A DNA stretch of 64,000 bases from Flavobacterium oncorhynchi (GCF_002217355.1 NZ_MUHA01000027.1:37269-101268), one strand, 5' to 3'. Positions 25,259 to 36,351 are shown, counted from the stretch's first letter. The notes: a model not told the origin generated them from the letters alone. Numbers and translations are program-made.

Positions 25259-27949
25259 ATGTTGCATAAAAAAACATTTATGTTATTACTTTTTGTAATC
25301 ACATTTCAAATATATGGCCAACAGCCGGCGACAATTAAATTAACAGCCGAAACACTGCACGGCAGATTTAGAGAATGGGCTTATCCTGCTAATGGAGTAA
25401 CTATCAATACAAACGCTCCTGCATTGCTATGGCCGGGAACAAATGGCGAGAAAAAAATTATGCTGCAAGGAGATATTGGAGATGATTTTACAATCGATCC
25501 AAAAATTCACCATGTAGTTTACAAAGTAATGTTGGCTTCAGATCCTGATTTTAAGCAAAATTTAATCAGCAGTGAAGAGCAAGAATGGGCAATGTATCCG
25601 CTGCATCAACCACTGAAATCTGGAAAATGGTATTGGAAATATGGTTATCGTCAGAAAAGCTCCCAAAACTGGGTTTGGTCGCCTTCATATGATTTTATCG
25701 TTAATCCAGCAGCTGTAAACAATCCAGTTTCACCTACAGCCGCCACGGTTTTACAGCGTGTCAGCGGACAGCATCCGAGACTTTGGAATATGAATAAAAT
25801 AGGTAACGATTTTTACTTAAAAAACCTATCTAATCCTGAAGCTAAAAAATTTATCGCTTATGCTGAAAAGTTAATGCTGGAGCCTCTTCCCGAAGAAAAA
25901 CCAAGACGTTACATTGATACAACTGGTAAGTCTGAACTTCAGAAAAAAATCAATATTGAAGCCATGTATCACGGTTTTGGAGATATGGTAGGTAATCCTG
26001 TTCGTAATCTTTGTATTGCTTATCAGCTTACAAAAGACAAAAGATTCATTTTGGATGCTAAACGCAGAGCATTGAATATTGCCAATATGAACCCAGATGG
26101 TTTAGCTACTCGCGATGATTTTACGGGAGGAGCAATATTAGAAGCCGTTGCATGGTTTTACGATGCTGGATATGAATTTCTAAGCTCTGACGAAAAAACA
26201 TTCTTAAAATCTGTCATCAAATTACGCGGTGAGCGAATTTATCGTCATCTTCCTAATCGCTTTGAAATCAATATTAACGACAATCACATTTGGCAGATTA
26301 CATTACGAAATTTGGCAATAGGCGCCGTAGCCACTATCGACGAAGTACCCGAAGCTAATAAATGGCTGACTTATATTTATGAAGTCTGGTCTGCCCGATT
26401 CCCTATTTTAAGTAATAATGACGGCGGATGGCATGAAGGCAGCGGCTATTTTAAAGTAAACTTTAGATCATTTATTTATTTATCTCAATTATTAGGTGAT
26501 TTAAGCGGTGTAGATTATTTTCAACTGCCTTGGATGCAAAACCTTCCATATTTCCTGCTCTACACACATCCATCGGCAGCCTCATGTATGGCTATGGGTG
26601 ACATGTGGGAAAAAGAACCTAATATTGCTAAGATAGACGCTTCATTTGCTGATGCTCTTACGTATAGAATAAACAACCCTTTTCTTAATACTTATGTAGC
26701 AGCAATTAAAAAGGATTATCCTAGCTACTTTACAGGAACAGATGATTTATTGCTTTATCGATTAATAAACTATAAATCAGAACGAAATCTGCCTGAATCG
26801 TCATTTAATGAGCTTCCGAAATCACGTTGGTTTAAAGACGTAGGTATAGCTGCTATGCATGAAAATTTATCTGATTCTTCAAAAAATTTAAGTAGTTATT
26901 TCTTTAGCTGTCCTATAGGTTCTTCTGGTCACGGTCATGCTTCACAAAATGCATTTACAATTAATTATAAAGGCAAAACTATTTTTGGAAGCACTGGCTA
27001 TTACAGTAATTTTAGTGATCGTCATAACCTTTTAGATTATCGAACTTCAAGAGCCTATTCGACTATTTTGGCAGATAGTTTGGGACAGAAAATTGGCGAA
27101 AACGGCTATGGCTGGACACCACGTTTTATTACAGGAAAACACATTCAATATGTGTTGGGCGATGCCACAAAAGCTTACGGTCCTATTACAAATGAATTTT
27201 GGCTGGATCGTTTTCAAAAAATTAATGTCGTACCAAATGAAGCAAATGGATACGGAGAACGAAATATTACACTTTATCGCAGACATTATCTACAGTTAGA
27301 AGATGGTTATATTGTAATTTATGACGAACTCGAAGCTGAAAAGCCTGTAAAATGGACTACTCAATTTCAAGTACCTTATTATACAATCGAATCAAAAGAA
27401 ACAGCCAGCAGCAAACAGCAGAATTTTACCGTAAAAACAGATGTAGGTTTAGTCAATACAAGCGTTTTTGCTAATACTGATCTTAAAATGCAAGTGCATG
27501 ATAAATTTGCCGAAGCAGCCGTAAACTGGAACAAAGTAACGGGAGCAGACGGGAAAGTTTTCGAATATAAAAATCAGTGGCATGCAGGAATAACTTCAAC
27601 GCCAAGTAAAAAAATGCGTTTTCTGACCGTCATAAAAATCGATGGTAAAGCTGCAGAAGTCATAAAACCTGTCGCACTAAAAAATGGAAACATTCAGCTA
27701 AATTTTGGCAGCTGGGAATTATCTGCACAATTAAACAATGATGAAGCTCCAATGTTGAATATTAAAAATGAAAAATTAAATTCGGCCTTTAATTACGGTG
27801 CTTCTTCTATTAAACTAGGAAAAAAAACGTATCAACATCAAACCAGCGGAAGCTCAATGCTTGTTGAAACTATCAATAACAAACCAATGCTGCAAGAAGT
27901 AATCGATGAATTACCAGATGTTGCAAAATATGATTCTAAAACTAAGTAA
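25259..27949 (+). CDS. PL15-like polysaccharide lyase, tandem copy 1
   Basis: This 896-residue protein has a signal peptide (to about IYGQQ), then an N-terminal DUF4962-type region (NAPALLWPGTNG, LKSGKWYWKYGY), an alpha/alpha toroid and a C-terminal heparinase II/III beta-sandwich. Conserved pieces include NDNHIWQITLRNLAIG, DGGWHEGSGYFKVNF and GSSGHGHASQNAFTINY with a following tyrosine pair. This arrangement is that of PL15 exo-lyases acting on heparan or alginate. It would cleave oligosaccharides from an end. The sulfatase gene is 15 bp upstream, so they are co-transcribed. Copy 2 follows with a one-base overlap. Confidence 0.82.
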   Translation: MLHKKTFMLLLFVITFQIYGQQPATIKLTAETLHGRFREWAYPANGVTINTNAPALLWPGTNGEKKIMLQGDIGDDFTIDPKIHHVVYKVMLASDPDFKQNLISSEEQEWAMYPLHQPLKSGKWYWKYGYRQKSSQNWVWSPSYDFIVNPAAVNNPVSPTAATVLQRVSGQHPRLWNMNKIGNDFYLKNLSNPEAKKFIAYAEKLMLEPLPEEKPRRYIDTTGKSELQKKINIEAMYHGFGDMVGNPVRNLCIAYQLTKDKRFILDAKRRALNIANMNPDGLATRDDFTGGAILEAVAWFYDAGYEFLSSDEKTFLKSVIKLRGERIYRHLPNRFEININDNHIWQITLRNLAIGAVATIDEVPEANKWLTYIYEVWSARFPILSNNDGGWHEGSGYFKVNFRSFIYLSQLLGDLSGVDYFQLPWMQNLPYFLLYTHPSAASCMAMGDMWEKEPNIAKIDASFADALTYRINNPFLNTYVAAIKKDYPSYFTGTDDLLLYRLINYKSERNLPESSFNELPKSRWFKDVGIAAMHENLSDSSKNLSSYFFSCPIGSSGHGHASQNAFTINYKGKTIFGSTGYYSNFSDRHNLLDYRTSRAYSTILADSLGQKIGENGYGWTPRFITGKHIQYVLGDATKAYGPITNEFWLDRFQKINVVPNEANGYGERNITLYRRHYLQLEDGYIVIYDELEAEKPVKWTTQFQVPYYTIESKETASSKQQNFTVKTDVGLVNTSVFANTDLKMQVHDKFAEAAVNWNKVTGADGKVFEYKNQWHAGITSTPSKKMRFLTVIKIDGKAAEVIKPVALKNGNIQLNFGSWELSAQLNNDEAPMLNIKNEKLNSAFNYGASSIKLGKKTYQHQTSGSSMLVETINNKPMLQEVIDELPDVAKYDSKTK

Positions 27950-30636
27950 TGAGTACCATGATAAAAAATATAAGTATTTCGATCTTACTAATTCTAAGTG
28001 GTAAATTATCTGCGCAGCAACCTGCAGAAATTAAACTCACTGCCGAAAAATTACATTCAAGAGTGCGCGAATGGCCATATCCTGTAAACGGAATAACGGT
28101 GCCTACAAATGCTCCTGCCCTGCTTTGGCCTGGAACAAACGGTAAAGAAATGGTGAAACCAATGGAAAGCGGCAGCGCAATTCCAGAAGATCCAAATATT
28201 GGCAACGTTCGATACAAAGTAATGCTGGCAAGTGATAAAAACTTTACTAAAGATTTAATTGCGAGTAACGAACAGCGTTGGGCAGTTTATCCTTTGCATC
28301 AGGCTTTAAAATCTGGAAAATGGTATTGGAAATATGCTTATGCTTTAAAAAAGAGCAATCAATGGACGTGGTCTCCAACTTATGATTTCGTTATCGATTC
28401 CAAATATGCAAACCAAAAAGTTTCACCGCCTGTAAACGAAGTTTTAAAACGAAATGAAGGAGCACATCCCGTTTTGTGGGATATGCGCACAATTGGCGAG
28501 GATTTTTACAAAAACAATCTTGATAATCCTGAGGCTAAAAAGTTTATCGCATACGCGGAAAAATTAATGCTTGCTCCTCTCCCAACCGAGAAACCACAAC
28601 GTGTAATTGATACAACCGGTAAAAATCCATTAGAAAAAAAGATCATTATCGAGCGAATGTATCATGGTTTTGGAGATGCCGTTGGTACTCCAGTTCGTAA
28701 TTTGTGTATTGCTTATCAACTTACTGAAGACAAACGTTTCATTTTAGACGCCAAACGCAGAGCCATAAACATTGCTAATATGAATCCTGACGGACTTGCA
28801 ACAGGCGATGATTTTACGAGCGGTGCAGTACTTGAAGCTTTAGGCTGGTTTTATGATGCAGGATATGATTTCTTATCACCAGATGAAAAAGAGCTTTTTA
28901 AAAACATCATTAAACTTCGATCTAAAAGAGTTTACGATCATTTACCAAATCGTTTTGAATTGCACGTAAGTGACAATCACGTCTGGCAGATTACTATGCG
29001 AAATCTTGCTATTGCAACTGTTTCGGTAATAAACGATGTGCCCGAAGCAAAAGAATGGCTTACCTATTTGTATGAAGTATGGTCAGCACGTTTTCCAGTT
29101 CTTGGCACAACAGACGGCGGCTGGCATGAAGGGAACGGCTATTTTAGAGTTAACTTTAAATCCATTATTTACCTGTCGCAAATGTTTGGCGATTTTAGTG
29201 GTGTCGATTATTTCAAATTACCTTGGATGCAGAATCTGCCTTATTATATGCTTTACACACATCCTAATAAATCGGCAAGTACCGCAATTGGCGATATGTG
29301 GGAGAATATTCCTTACATTGTAAAAGGTGAAGCTTGGTTTGCTGATGCGCTGACTTATAAAATTGATAATCCATATTTAAACTGGTATGTTGACGGAATA
29401 AAAAAAGAATATCCATCCTATTATCACGGTACAGATGATTTCCTGCTTTTCCGTCTTTTAAACTTTAAACCAAACCGAAAATTACCTGTTTCATCTCCTT
29501 CAGATTTACCAAAAACACGCAAATTTGGAGACGTGGGAGTTGTTGCTATGCATGAAGATTTAGCCAACGCCGATAAAACTTTAAGCAGTTATTTATTCAG
29601 CAGTCCGTTTGGTTCTTCGGGACATGGACACGCTTCGCAAAATGCATTTACCATTAACTATAAAGGAAAAGTAATCTTTGGCGGAACGGGTTATTACAGC
29701 AATTTCAGTGACAAACACAATCTTTTACATTATAGATCTACAAAAGCGTACAACACCATTTTGGCCGACAGTTTAAACCAAAAAATCGGCGAAGAAGGTT
29801 ACGGATGGATTCCGAGAGCGATCTCAGGAAAACGCATTCAATATGCTTTAGGAGACGCCAGCAATGCTTACGGCGAGATTAAAAGCGAATTCTGGCTGAA
29901 CAGATTCGAACAAATTAAAGTTGTACCAAGCAAAGAAAACGGCTACGGAGAATCTGGAGTAACATTGTACAGAAGACACATGCTGCAATTAGAAGGCGGA
30001 TACATTGTTTTATACGACGAACTGGAAGCTAAAAACCCAGTTAAATGGACAACACAATTTCATTGTCCCTATTATACTATTGAAGGTCAGAATGCAGAAA
30101 AATCAAATCAGCAGCAATTTGTCGTAAAAACTGATTTAGGAAATGTTACGGCTAATGTATATGCCGAAAGTCCATTAAAAATGGCAGTACACAATCAGTT
30201 TTTTGAAGCTGCTGTAAACTGGAATAAAGTTACCGATGATGAAGGTAAAATTAAAGATTTTAAAGATCAATGGCATGCTGGAATTACCTCAGAACCTAAA
30301 CAAAAATTTAGATTTTTGACTATCATTCAAATCAAAGAAGGTAAAACAGAAGTCATTAAAACCTTATCAAACTTCAATGATTTAAAGCATTTACAAGTGG
30401 GAGATTGGGAAATTCTAGCGCAGTTAGACGGTAAAAAAGCGGCAGCATTACAAGTAATTGGTAAAACCGCAAAATCGGCATTTAGTTTTGGTAATCAATC
30501 TTTAGAGTTTGAAGGAAAAAAATATACTCCAAAAATTGCAGGAAGTTCTGTATTACTAGAAATTTACAATTCTAAAGTAAACAAACAAGAAGTTGTTGAC
30601 GAATTGCCAGATGCTGCCAAATACGATAAAAATTAA
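27949..30636 (+). CDS. PL15-like polysaccharide lyase, tandem copy 2
   Basis: The 895-residue protein is a full-length paralogue of the preceding one, with well over half of the residues identical by eye along the entire length. It keeps SDNHVWQITMRN, DGGWHEGNGYFRVNF and GSSGHGHASQNAF. Its signal peptide (ISILLILSGKLSAQQ) differs from copy 1. The start overlaps the stop of copy 1 (TAATG); a second ATG three codons later is equally possible. The duplication suggests the two lyases prefer different sulfation or uronate patterns. Which linkage each cuts is unknown. Confidence 0.82.
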   Translation: MSTMIKNISISILLILSGKLSAQQPAEIKLTAEKLHSRVREWPYPVNGITVPTNAPALLWPGTNGKEMVKPMESGSAIPEDPNIGNVRYKVMLASDKNFTKDLIASNEQRWAVYPLHQALKSGKWYWKYAYALKKSNQWTWSPTYDFVIDSKYANQKVSPPVNEVLKRNEGAHPVLWDMRTIGEDFYKNNLDNPEAKKFIAYAEKLMLAPLPTEKPQRVIDTTGKNPLEKKIIIERMYHGFGDAVGTPVRNLCIAYQLTEDKRFILDAKRRAINIANMNPDGLATGDDFTSGAVLEALGWFYDAGYDFLSPDEKELFKNIIKLRSKRVYDHLPNRFELHVSDNHVWQITMRNLAIATVSVINDVPEAKEWLTYLYEVWSARFPVLGTTDGGWHEGNGYFRVNFKSIIYLSQMFGDFSGVDYFKLPWMQNLPYYMLYTHPNKSASTAIGDMWENIPYIVKGEAWFADALTYKIDNPYLNWYVDGIKKEYPSYYHGTDDFLLFRLLNFKPNRKLPVSSPSDLPKTRKFGDVGVVAMHEDLANADKTLSSYLFSSPFGSSGHGHASQNAFTINYKGKVIFGGTGYYSNFSDKHNLLHYRSTKAYNTILADSLNQKIGEEGYGWIPRAISGKRIQYALGDASNAYGEIKSEFWLNRFEQIKVVPSKENGYGESGVTLYRRHMLQLEGGYIVLYDELEAKNPVKWTTQFHCPYYTIEGQNAEKSNQQQFVVKTDLGNVTANVYAESPLKMAVHNQFFEAAVNWNKVTDDEGKIKDFKDQWHAGITSEPKQKFRFLTIIQIKEGKTEVIKTLSNFNDLKHLQVGDWEILAQLDGKKAAALQVIGKTAKSAFSFGNQSLEFEGKKYTPKIAGSSVLLEIYNSKVNKQEVVDELPDAAKYDKN

Positions 30637-30690
30637 AAGAATAAAGTGTTTTCTTTTTGTTTAAATTTAAAGTTAAATTATCAATAACCT

Positions 30691-30779
30691 ATTAAACACA
30701 GAGGGCTATGCGGAAAAATGCCATTTTCTAAAAAACACTCTGATTTAAAGTATAAAATCTATGTTTCTATGTGTTCAAT
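30691..30779. repeat. Dispersed repeat ending in CTATGTTTCTATGTGTT, copy 1
   Basis: The right end (about 30749-30779) matches 39889-39920 over about 30 bp: AAGTATAAAA, one or no base, then CTATRTTTCTATGTGTTYAA. The left end starts ATTAAACACA and is more diverged. It fills the spacer between the second lyase and the regulator gene. Confidence 0.6.
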
Positions 30780-30780
30780 T

Positions 30781-30808
30781 TTTTTCACGCAGATTCAACA
30801 GATTTTTT
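30781..30808. repeat. Partial copy of the TTTCACGCAGATT repeat
   Basis: TTTTTCACGCAGATT followed by CAACAGATTTTTT resembles the arms of the larger hairpin at 58188-58287. It directly follows the repeat ending at 30779. Confidence 0.5.
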
Positions 30809-30879
30809 GATTCTTTTAATCAATGACTTTTATTTTAAAGAAAATAAACACAAACAAAACAATTAAAATTCAAACCTTT

Positions 30880-33800
30880 ATGAAGAAAACGATTCTCCTT
30901 TTTACGTTTTTCTACATAACTCTTTTCTCAGTGAAAAGTTATGCGCAGGTACAAGATCGCTATTTCCGAACTATTTCGGTTGATAAAGGCTTGTCGCAAA
31001 GTTCTGTTTTTGCTATCCAGCAAGATACTTTAGGTTTCATTTGGATAGGAACACAAGACGGATTAAATCGTTATGACAGTAAAGGTTTTAAAGTGTATCG
31101 ACCAATAAAAAACACTAAAAATAGTTTACAATCTTATTTCATTCGAAGTTTGTTTACAGATCATAAAGGCCGATTATGGATAGGCGGAAATCAAGGTTTA
31201 AGTGTTTATAATTATGATACTGATAACTTTACCAATTACCAGTTTCCAAAAAGTTTGGGCGAATGGTATATCTCCTCTATTACAGAAGACAGCGAACACC
31301 GAATTTGGGCAGCATCAATTACAGGAGAGATTTTTGTTCTATCGCCAAAAGACGAAAAATTCACCAATATTAAATTTAAAGCCTCTTCTCACGAAATAAA
31401 AGAGATTGCTTACATCAGTTTTTGGCAGCAGCAGCTTCTTATAGGCACCGATGTTGGTCTTTTTCAATTGAACCCAAAAACACATCAATTAAAAAAACTG
31501 AATTTAGGAATTAACAAACCTTACATCAATAGTGTTTTTGTAGATAACAAGAACTTATGGATTGCAACAGAAGGTTATGGAGTGATTTTGTATAACGGTC
31601 AAAACCGCCAGACTTCTGCGCTTACGCATAGTTCATCATCAAATAGTATTGCTGATAATAATATTCGTTGTGTGGGTAAAGATACAGAAGGTAATATTTG
31701 GTTTGGTACTTTTAGAGGTCTCTCTATTTATAATCAAGCCGCTAATTCTTTTACAAATTATTATCATCAAATTTCACAGCCGTACACCATTGCTCAAAAT
31801 TCGGTACGCTGTTTTTTAAAGGATAAGCAAAACGGAATCTGGCTTGGAACCTACTATGGCGGTATTAATTACTATCATAAAAACGATATAAAGTTTAATA
31901 TTTTAAGCCAAAACTCGGCTAAGCCATCTTTAAACGATGAAGTTATTGGCGTAATCAAACAAGATGCTAAAGGAAATTTTTGGATAGGTACCAATGACAA
32001 AGGAATAAACTATTGGAACAAAAACGCTGGTACGATCAGTTATTACTCAAATAGTGAAAACAATCCAAACAGTATAAGTTCTAATAATATTAAAGCCATT
32101 GCTTTTGATGATAACGGCAATGTACTTGTTGGTACTCATAACGGAGGAATGAATCTTCTTAATCCAAAATCAGGAACAGCACAACGATTTCGCCATGACG
32201 AAAAGAATCCCAATAGTATTGCAGGAGATTTAGTGTACGCTTTGCTGAAAGATTCTAAAGGTCGTATTTGGGTGGGTACAAGGACTGGTTTAGACCAATT
32301 TCATCCCGAAACCAAAACTTTTACTCACATTCATTTAGACAAAGCAGGAAAACGTTTAACATCAGACGCTGTTACTTTTTTGTTTGAAGACAGTAAAAAT
32401 CGTATTTGGATAGGAACTACAAACGGAGTTACGCTGTTTTATCCTGATGCTCTTTTGTTTGGAAATGTGGGGCACGGAAAACTAAGTGAAGATATTGTCA
32501 ATTGTATTACTGAAGATCAAAAACACCGAATTTGGATTGGCACTAGAGAGGGCTTGCGTTTGTATGACGAAAATCAAGAATCTTTTATAAGCTTCAAAGC
32601 TCGAAAAGACTTTTTTGAAGAAACCATTTACGGGATTGTTCCTGATGATGATGGCAATTTATGGATTTCTACCAATCACGGCCTGATCAAATTTAACCCA
32701 GACAGCCGTTCTGTTCAAAATTTTGACGAAAGTGACGGACTGCAAAACAAACAATTTAACGAATATTCGTTTTGTAAAGCACAAGACGGTATGTTACTTT
32801 TTGGCGGTATCAAAGGTATTTCGTACTTCTATCCTGCTATGATTAAGCAAAAACCACTGCCTTTAAAACTAAGTTTTACAACACTTGAGGTTTTAAACAA
32901 AACGGTTGCGGTAAATGATGAAACCAATATTTTAGAACAACACATCGATCAGGTAAAAGAACTCGAAATTGGCTCTGAATACAAGCAGTTCAGTATCTTT
33001 TTCAACACATTCAATTACATTTCATCTAATAGAACTTATTACTACTATAAACTCGACGGTATCGATAAAGACTGGCAGCGCACAGATCAGCTAAAAGTGA
33101 GCTACAGCAATTTACCAGCAGGAAAATACAACTTTCAAATCAAAGCTGTTGGTCCAAATGGCGAAATGAGCGCAGTAAGAAGTCTAACAATTGATATTCT
33201 TGCACCTTGGTATAAAACGCTTTGGTTTTCGCTGCTTTTATTAACCATTATTGGTATTGCTGTTTACATTGGTTTTAAAATTATTAAAGAAAGAATTCAA
33301 GCTGAACAACAGTTAAAATTAGAACGAATTGACAAAGAAAGAGTAAGTTATATCAACCAAGTAAAAATGGATTTCTTTACTAATGTTTCACATGAATTAA
33401 GAACGCCGTTAACATTGATTCTGGCTCCTTTAGAGGAATTATTAAAAACTCCTTTTGCGGACAAAATATCTAAAAAGAAACACGAACTAATGTTTATTAA
33501 TGCAAAAAGACTATACAACTTAGTCGACCAGCTTTTTGAGTTTAGAAAAACCGAAATGGGAACGCGACAACTTAAAGTAGGCAAAGGCGACATTGTTCGT
33601 TTTACTCGTGAAATTTATGAGTCATTTAAACCGCTTTCAGAAAAAAACGACATTCATTTTGCCTTTCATACAAACGAAGAACAGCTTTTATTTTATTTTG
33701 ATAAAGATGCTATGGAAAAGATTCTGTTCAATCTATTATCCAATGCTTTCAAATACACCAAAACGGGTCAAAGCATCACGTTGGAATTAGTAAAGAAAAA

Positions 33801-34920
33801 TGAAACTGTAGAAATAAAAGTCGCTGACACGGGGGTTGGAATTAGTGAAGACGATTTATCAAAAGTATTCGATCGCTTTTATCAGGTAAACAATCGTGAA
33901 ATGAATTTGGGCTCTGGTGTTGGTTTGGCTTTTACAAAACGTTTAGTCGAACTGCATCACGGAGAAATTTCTGCCGAAAGTACTAAAGAAGTTGGAAGTG
34001 TTTTTAAAGTAACAATTCCTGTTTCAGATCAAGTGTATAAAAACGATCAACATATCGAAGATTCATTGTACGAGTTAGATATTGTTACCGATAATGAACT
34101 TGATAACGAAAATATTCTAGAAGAAGAAAACGAATTAGCAGAAAGAGATCAGCCAATAAAACTGCTTTTAGTTGATGACAATAAAGAGATTATAGATTAT
34201 CTGCAGGATTACTTTGGTAAAATTTATGATGTAACAGTTGCTTACAATGGTCAAATGGCACTTGAACTTTTAGAAATTCACCAATTTGATATTATCATAA
34301 GCGATGTAATGATGCCAGAACTTGACGGATTGCATTTTTGTAAACGTGTTAAACAAAACATCAATACTTCGCACATTCCATTAGTGCTTTTAACCGCCAG
34401 AACCGAAACCAGCCAACAGTTAAAAGGTATAGAAATGGGCGCTGATGATTATATTACAAAACCTTTTTCGACTCCAATATTGGCAGCGAAAATTACAAAT
34501 CTGCTGCGCTCGCGTAAACGTTTAAAGGAATATTATGCTGTAGGGAAAGAAATGGTTCCCGAAAACATTGCTTTTAATACGCTTGACGAAGATTTTCTGA
34601 AACAAGCCATACAAATTGTCGAAGATCATTTGGCCGATTCTGAGTTTTCAGTAGATCATTTCAGCCGACAAATTGGTATGAGCCGTTCTAATCTCTATTT
34701 AAAACTCAAAGCTATTACAGGCGAATCGGCAATGGATTTTATAAAAAGAATCCGATTTAAAAAAGCGGTAGAATTAATGCAGAGTAAGCGATACACCATT
34801 GCTCAAATCACCTATATGTGCGGTTTTAACTCTCCATCTTATTTTTCAACCGCATTTAAGCAGCATTATGGCTGTATGCCAAGTGAATATTTAGCCAAAC
34901 TAGAGCAGCCAAAAGAATAA
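30880..34920 (+). CDS. Hybrid two-component system regulator (HTCS)
   Basis: Starting at the ATG of MKKTILLFTFF (30880), the protein has 1346 residues; an upstream ATG at 30823 would bury the signal peptide. Order: signal peptide, about 14 periplasmic Reg_prop propeller blades (LSQSSVFAIQQD, GLNRYD), a Y_Y_Y domain, one membrane helix (about residue 790), histidine kinase (HELRTP with the phospho-His at about 838), ATPase (NLLSNAFKYT, DTGVGI), receiver with phospho-Asp in SDVMMPELDG, and a C-terminal AraC helix-turn-helix (MSRSNLYLKLKAITGES). It should sense an oligosaccharide in the periplasm and activate the locus, probably through the shared upstream elements. Confidence 0.95.
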   Translation: MKKTILLFTFFYITLFSVKSYAQVQDRYFRTISVDKGLSQSSVFAIQQDTLGFIWIGTQDGLNRYDSKGFKVYRPIKNTKNSLQSYFIRSLFTDHKGRLWIGGNQGLSVYNYDTDNFTNYQFPKSLGEWYISSITEDSEHRIWAASITGEIFVLSPKDEKFTNIKFKASSHEIKEIAYISFWQQQLLIGTDVGLFQLNPKTHQLKKLNLGINKPYINSVFVDNKNLWIATEGYGVILYNGQNRQTSALTHSSSSNSIADNNIRCVGKDTEGNIWFGTFRGLSIYNQAANSFTNYYHQISQPYTIAQNSVRCFLKDKQNGIWLGTYYGGINYYHKNDIKFNILSQNSAKPSLNDEVIGVIKQDAKGNFWIGTNDKGINYWNKNAGTISYYSNSENNPNSISSNNIKAIAFDDNGNVLVGTHNGGMNLLNPKSGTAQRFRHDEKNPNSIAGDLVYALLKDSKGRIWVGTRTGLDQFHPETKTFTHIHLDKAGKRLTSDAVTFLFEDSKNRIWIGTTNGVTLFYPDALLFGNVGHGKLSEDIVNCITEDQKHRIWIGTREGLRLYDENQESFISFKARKDFFEETIYGIVPDDDGNLWISTNHGLIKFNPDSRSVQNFDESDGLQNKQFNEYSFCKAQDGMLLFGGIKGISYFYPAMIKQKPLPLKLSFTTLEVLNKTVAVNDETNILEQHIDQVKELEIGSEYKQFSIFFNTFNYISSNRTYYYYKLDGIDKDWQRTDQLKVSYSNLPAGKYNFQIKAVGPNGEMSAVRSLTIDILAPWYKTLWFSLLLLTIIGIAVYIGFKIIKERIQAEQQLKLERIDKERVSYINQVKMDFFTNVSHELRTPLTLILAPLEELLKTPFADKISKKKHELMFINAKRLYNLVDQLFEFRKTEMGTRQLKVGKGDIVRFTREIYESFKPLSEKNDIHFAFHTNEEQLLFYFDKDAMEKILFNLLSNAFKYTKTGQSITLELVKKNETVEIKVADTGVGISEDDLSKVFDRFYQVNNREMNLGSGVGLAFTKRLVELHHGEISAESTKEVGSVFKVTIPVSDQVYKNDQHIEDSLYELDIVTDNELDNENILEEENELAERDQPIKLLLVDDNKEIIDYLQDYFGKIYDVTVAYNGQMALELLEIHQFDIIISDVMMPELDGLHFCKRVKQNINTSHIPLVLLTARTETSQQLKGIEMGADDYITKPFSTPILAAKITNLLRSRKRLKEYYAVGKEMVPENIAFNTLDEDFLKQAIQIVEDHLADSEFSVDHFSRQIGMSRSNLYLKLKAITGESAMDFIKRIRFKKAVELMQSKRYTIAQITYMCGFNSPSYFSTAFKQHYGCMPSEYLAKLEQPKE

Positions 34921-34978
34921 CGAAACAACAATACAAACTAACTAATGCAAACAAAAAACACCTTTTACAATCCTCCGC

Positions 34979-34994
34979 CTGTTTAATTAAACAG
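34979..34994. promoter_or_regulatory. Perfect 16-bp palindrome between HTCS and DUF4861 genes
   Basis: CTGTTTAATTAAACAG is perfectly self-complementary. It lies 59 bp after the HTCS stop and 186 bp before the next start. It could be an operator or part of a terminator, but no T run follows. The rest of the 259-bp spacer shows nothing else clear. Confidence 0.4.
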
Positions 34995-35179
34995 CTGTAA
35001 AAACAAAGTCCTTATACAAAGGCAAACTCAATAATTTCGAAAACTACGACCTCGGCAAAATGATTTCATTTTTGATCGACAAGTTCTTTTTATGCCTTTT
35101 TTAAATCAAAACAGAAACAAAAGAAATACAAACAATAACTTCAAACAAAGCAACATAACAAACTATTAATTAAAATTTT

Positions 35180-36316
35180 ATGAAAATAATAAAATCCTTT
35201 TTTATACTTTTTTTTATTTTACCCATTACTTCTATTGGGCAGACAAAAGCAAGTATTACTATCAAGAACAATTTGACTGTAGATCAAACAGAAACTGTGG
35301 TTTGTATAAAATGGCAAGACATACTTTCCTCCTATCCGCAAATCGATACGGCAAACTTTACTGTAATTAATCCCAGTACAAAAAAGCAAATTCCTTTTCA
35401 ATTGGAATACAAAGGTTCTGCTGCTGTTCAAAATTTATTACTGCAAGTAAATGTTAAAGCAAAATCAACACTAAATCTTTCTATTCAAAAAGGGAAACCC
35501 GAGATTTTTGCAGCAAAAACATATGCTCGCTACGTTCCTGAACGCAAAGATGATTTTGCTTGGGAAAATGATAAAATTGCATTTCGCGCTTACGGAAAAG
35601 CTTTAGAAAAAACAGAAGGTGACGCTTATGGTTTTGATGTTTGGGTAAAACGAACGAACAAGCTAGTATTAAATGACCGCTACAAACGCGATGATTACCA
35701 TATCGATCATGGTGACGGCTTAGATTATTATCATGTAGGTTTTACATTGGGTGCCGGAAATATGGCTCCGTTTATCAAAGACACTATTCGTTACTCAGGC
35801 AATTATCACCAATGGAAAGTTTTAGACAACGGCCCTTTACGCTCCACTTTTCAACTAAAATATGACGAATGGAACGCTGGCGGCATAAAAATGAGCGCCG
35901 TAAAAACTATCTCGCTTGATGCAGGTTCGCAGCTTAACCGAATCGAAAACATCTACACATTCAATGACAATAAACCAATTCCCGTTGTTATAGGAATCAT
36001 AAAAAGAGAAAAAGCAGGCGTTATTGCTTTAAATGAACAACAAGGTATTATGGGATATTGGGAACCCACTTTCGAAAAAGACGGCACAACAGCTGTAGGT
36101 TCAATTTTAACAACTCCAACAACAGCAATGTGGAGCAGCAAAGAACAAATACTAACACAAACAACTGTCAAAAACAACGAACCGATTGTGTATTATACTG
36201 GGGCAGCTTGGGACAAAGCAGGTAAAATTACAACTGCAAAACAATGGTTTGACTACTTGAATACTTTTCATCAAAAAGTAAACAACCCACTGATTGTAAC
36301 AGTAAAAAAGAACTAA
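35180..36316 (+). CDS. Secreted DUF4861 family protein
   Basis: The 378-residue protein has a signal peptide ending at about SIGQT. The rest resembles the DUF4861 family: an early WQDILSSYPQID, then VPERKDDFAWENDKIAFRAYG and HGDGLDYYHVGFTLGAGNMAPF. The aromatic and charged pattern suggests a carbohydrate-active beta-sandwich fold. DUF4861 genes are frequent in uronate-polymer loci, but I know of no settled reaction. It is followed after 35 bp by the KduD-like gene, so it probably belongs to the same uronate pathway. Confidence 0.8.
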   Translation: MKIIKSFFILFFILPITSIGQTKASITIKNNLTVDQTETVVCIKWQDILSSYPQIDTANFTVINPSTKKQIPFQLEYKGSAAVQNLLLQVNVKAKSTLNLSIQKGKPEIFAAKTYARYVPERKDDFAWENDKIAFRAYGKALEKTEGDAYGFDVWVKRTNKLVLNDRYKRDDYHIDHGDGLDYYHVGFTLGAGNMAPFIKDTIRYSGNYHQWKVLDNGPLRSTFQLKYDEWNAGGIKMSAVKTISLDAGSQLNRIENIYTFNDNKPIPVVIGIIKREKAGVIALNEQQGIMGYWEPTFEKDGTTAVGSILTTPTTAMWSSKEQILTQTTVKNNEPIVYYTGAAWDKAGKITTAKQWFDYLNTFHQKVNNPLIVTVKKN

Positions 36317-36351
36317 AACAGAATTACTATTAACTATAAACAAAAAAAAGA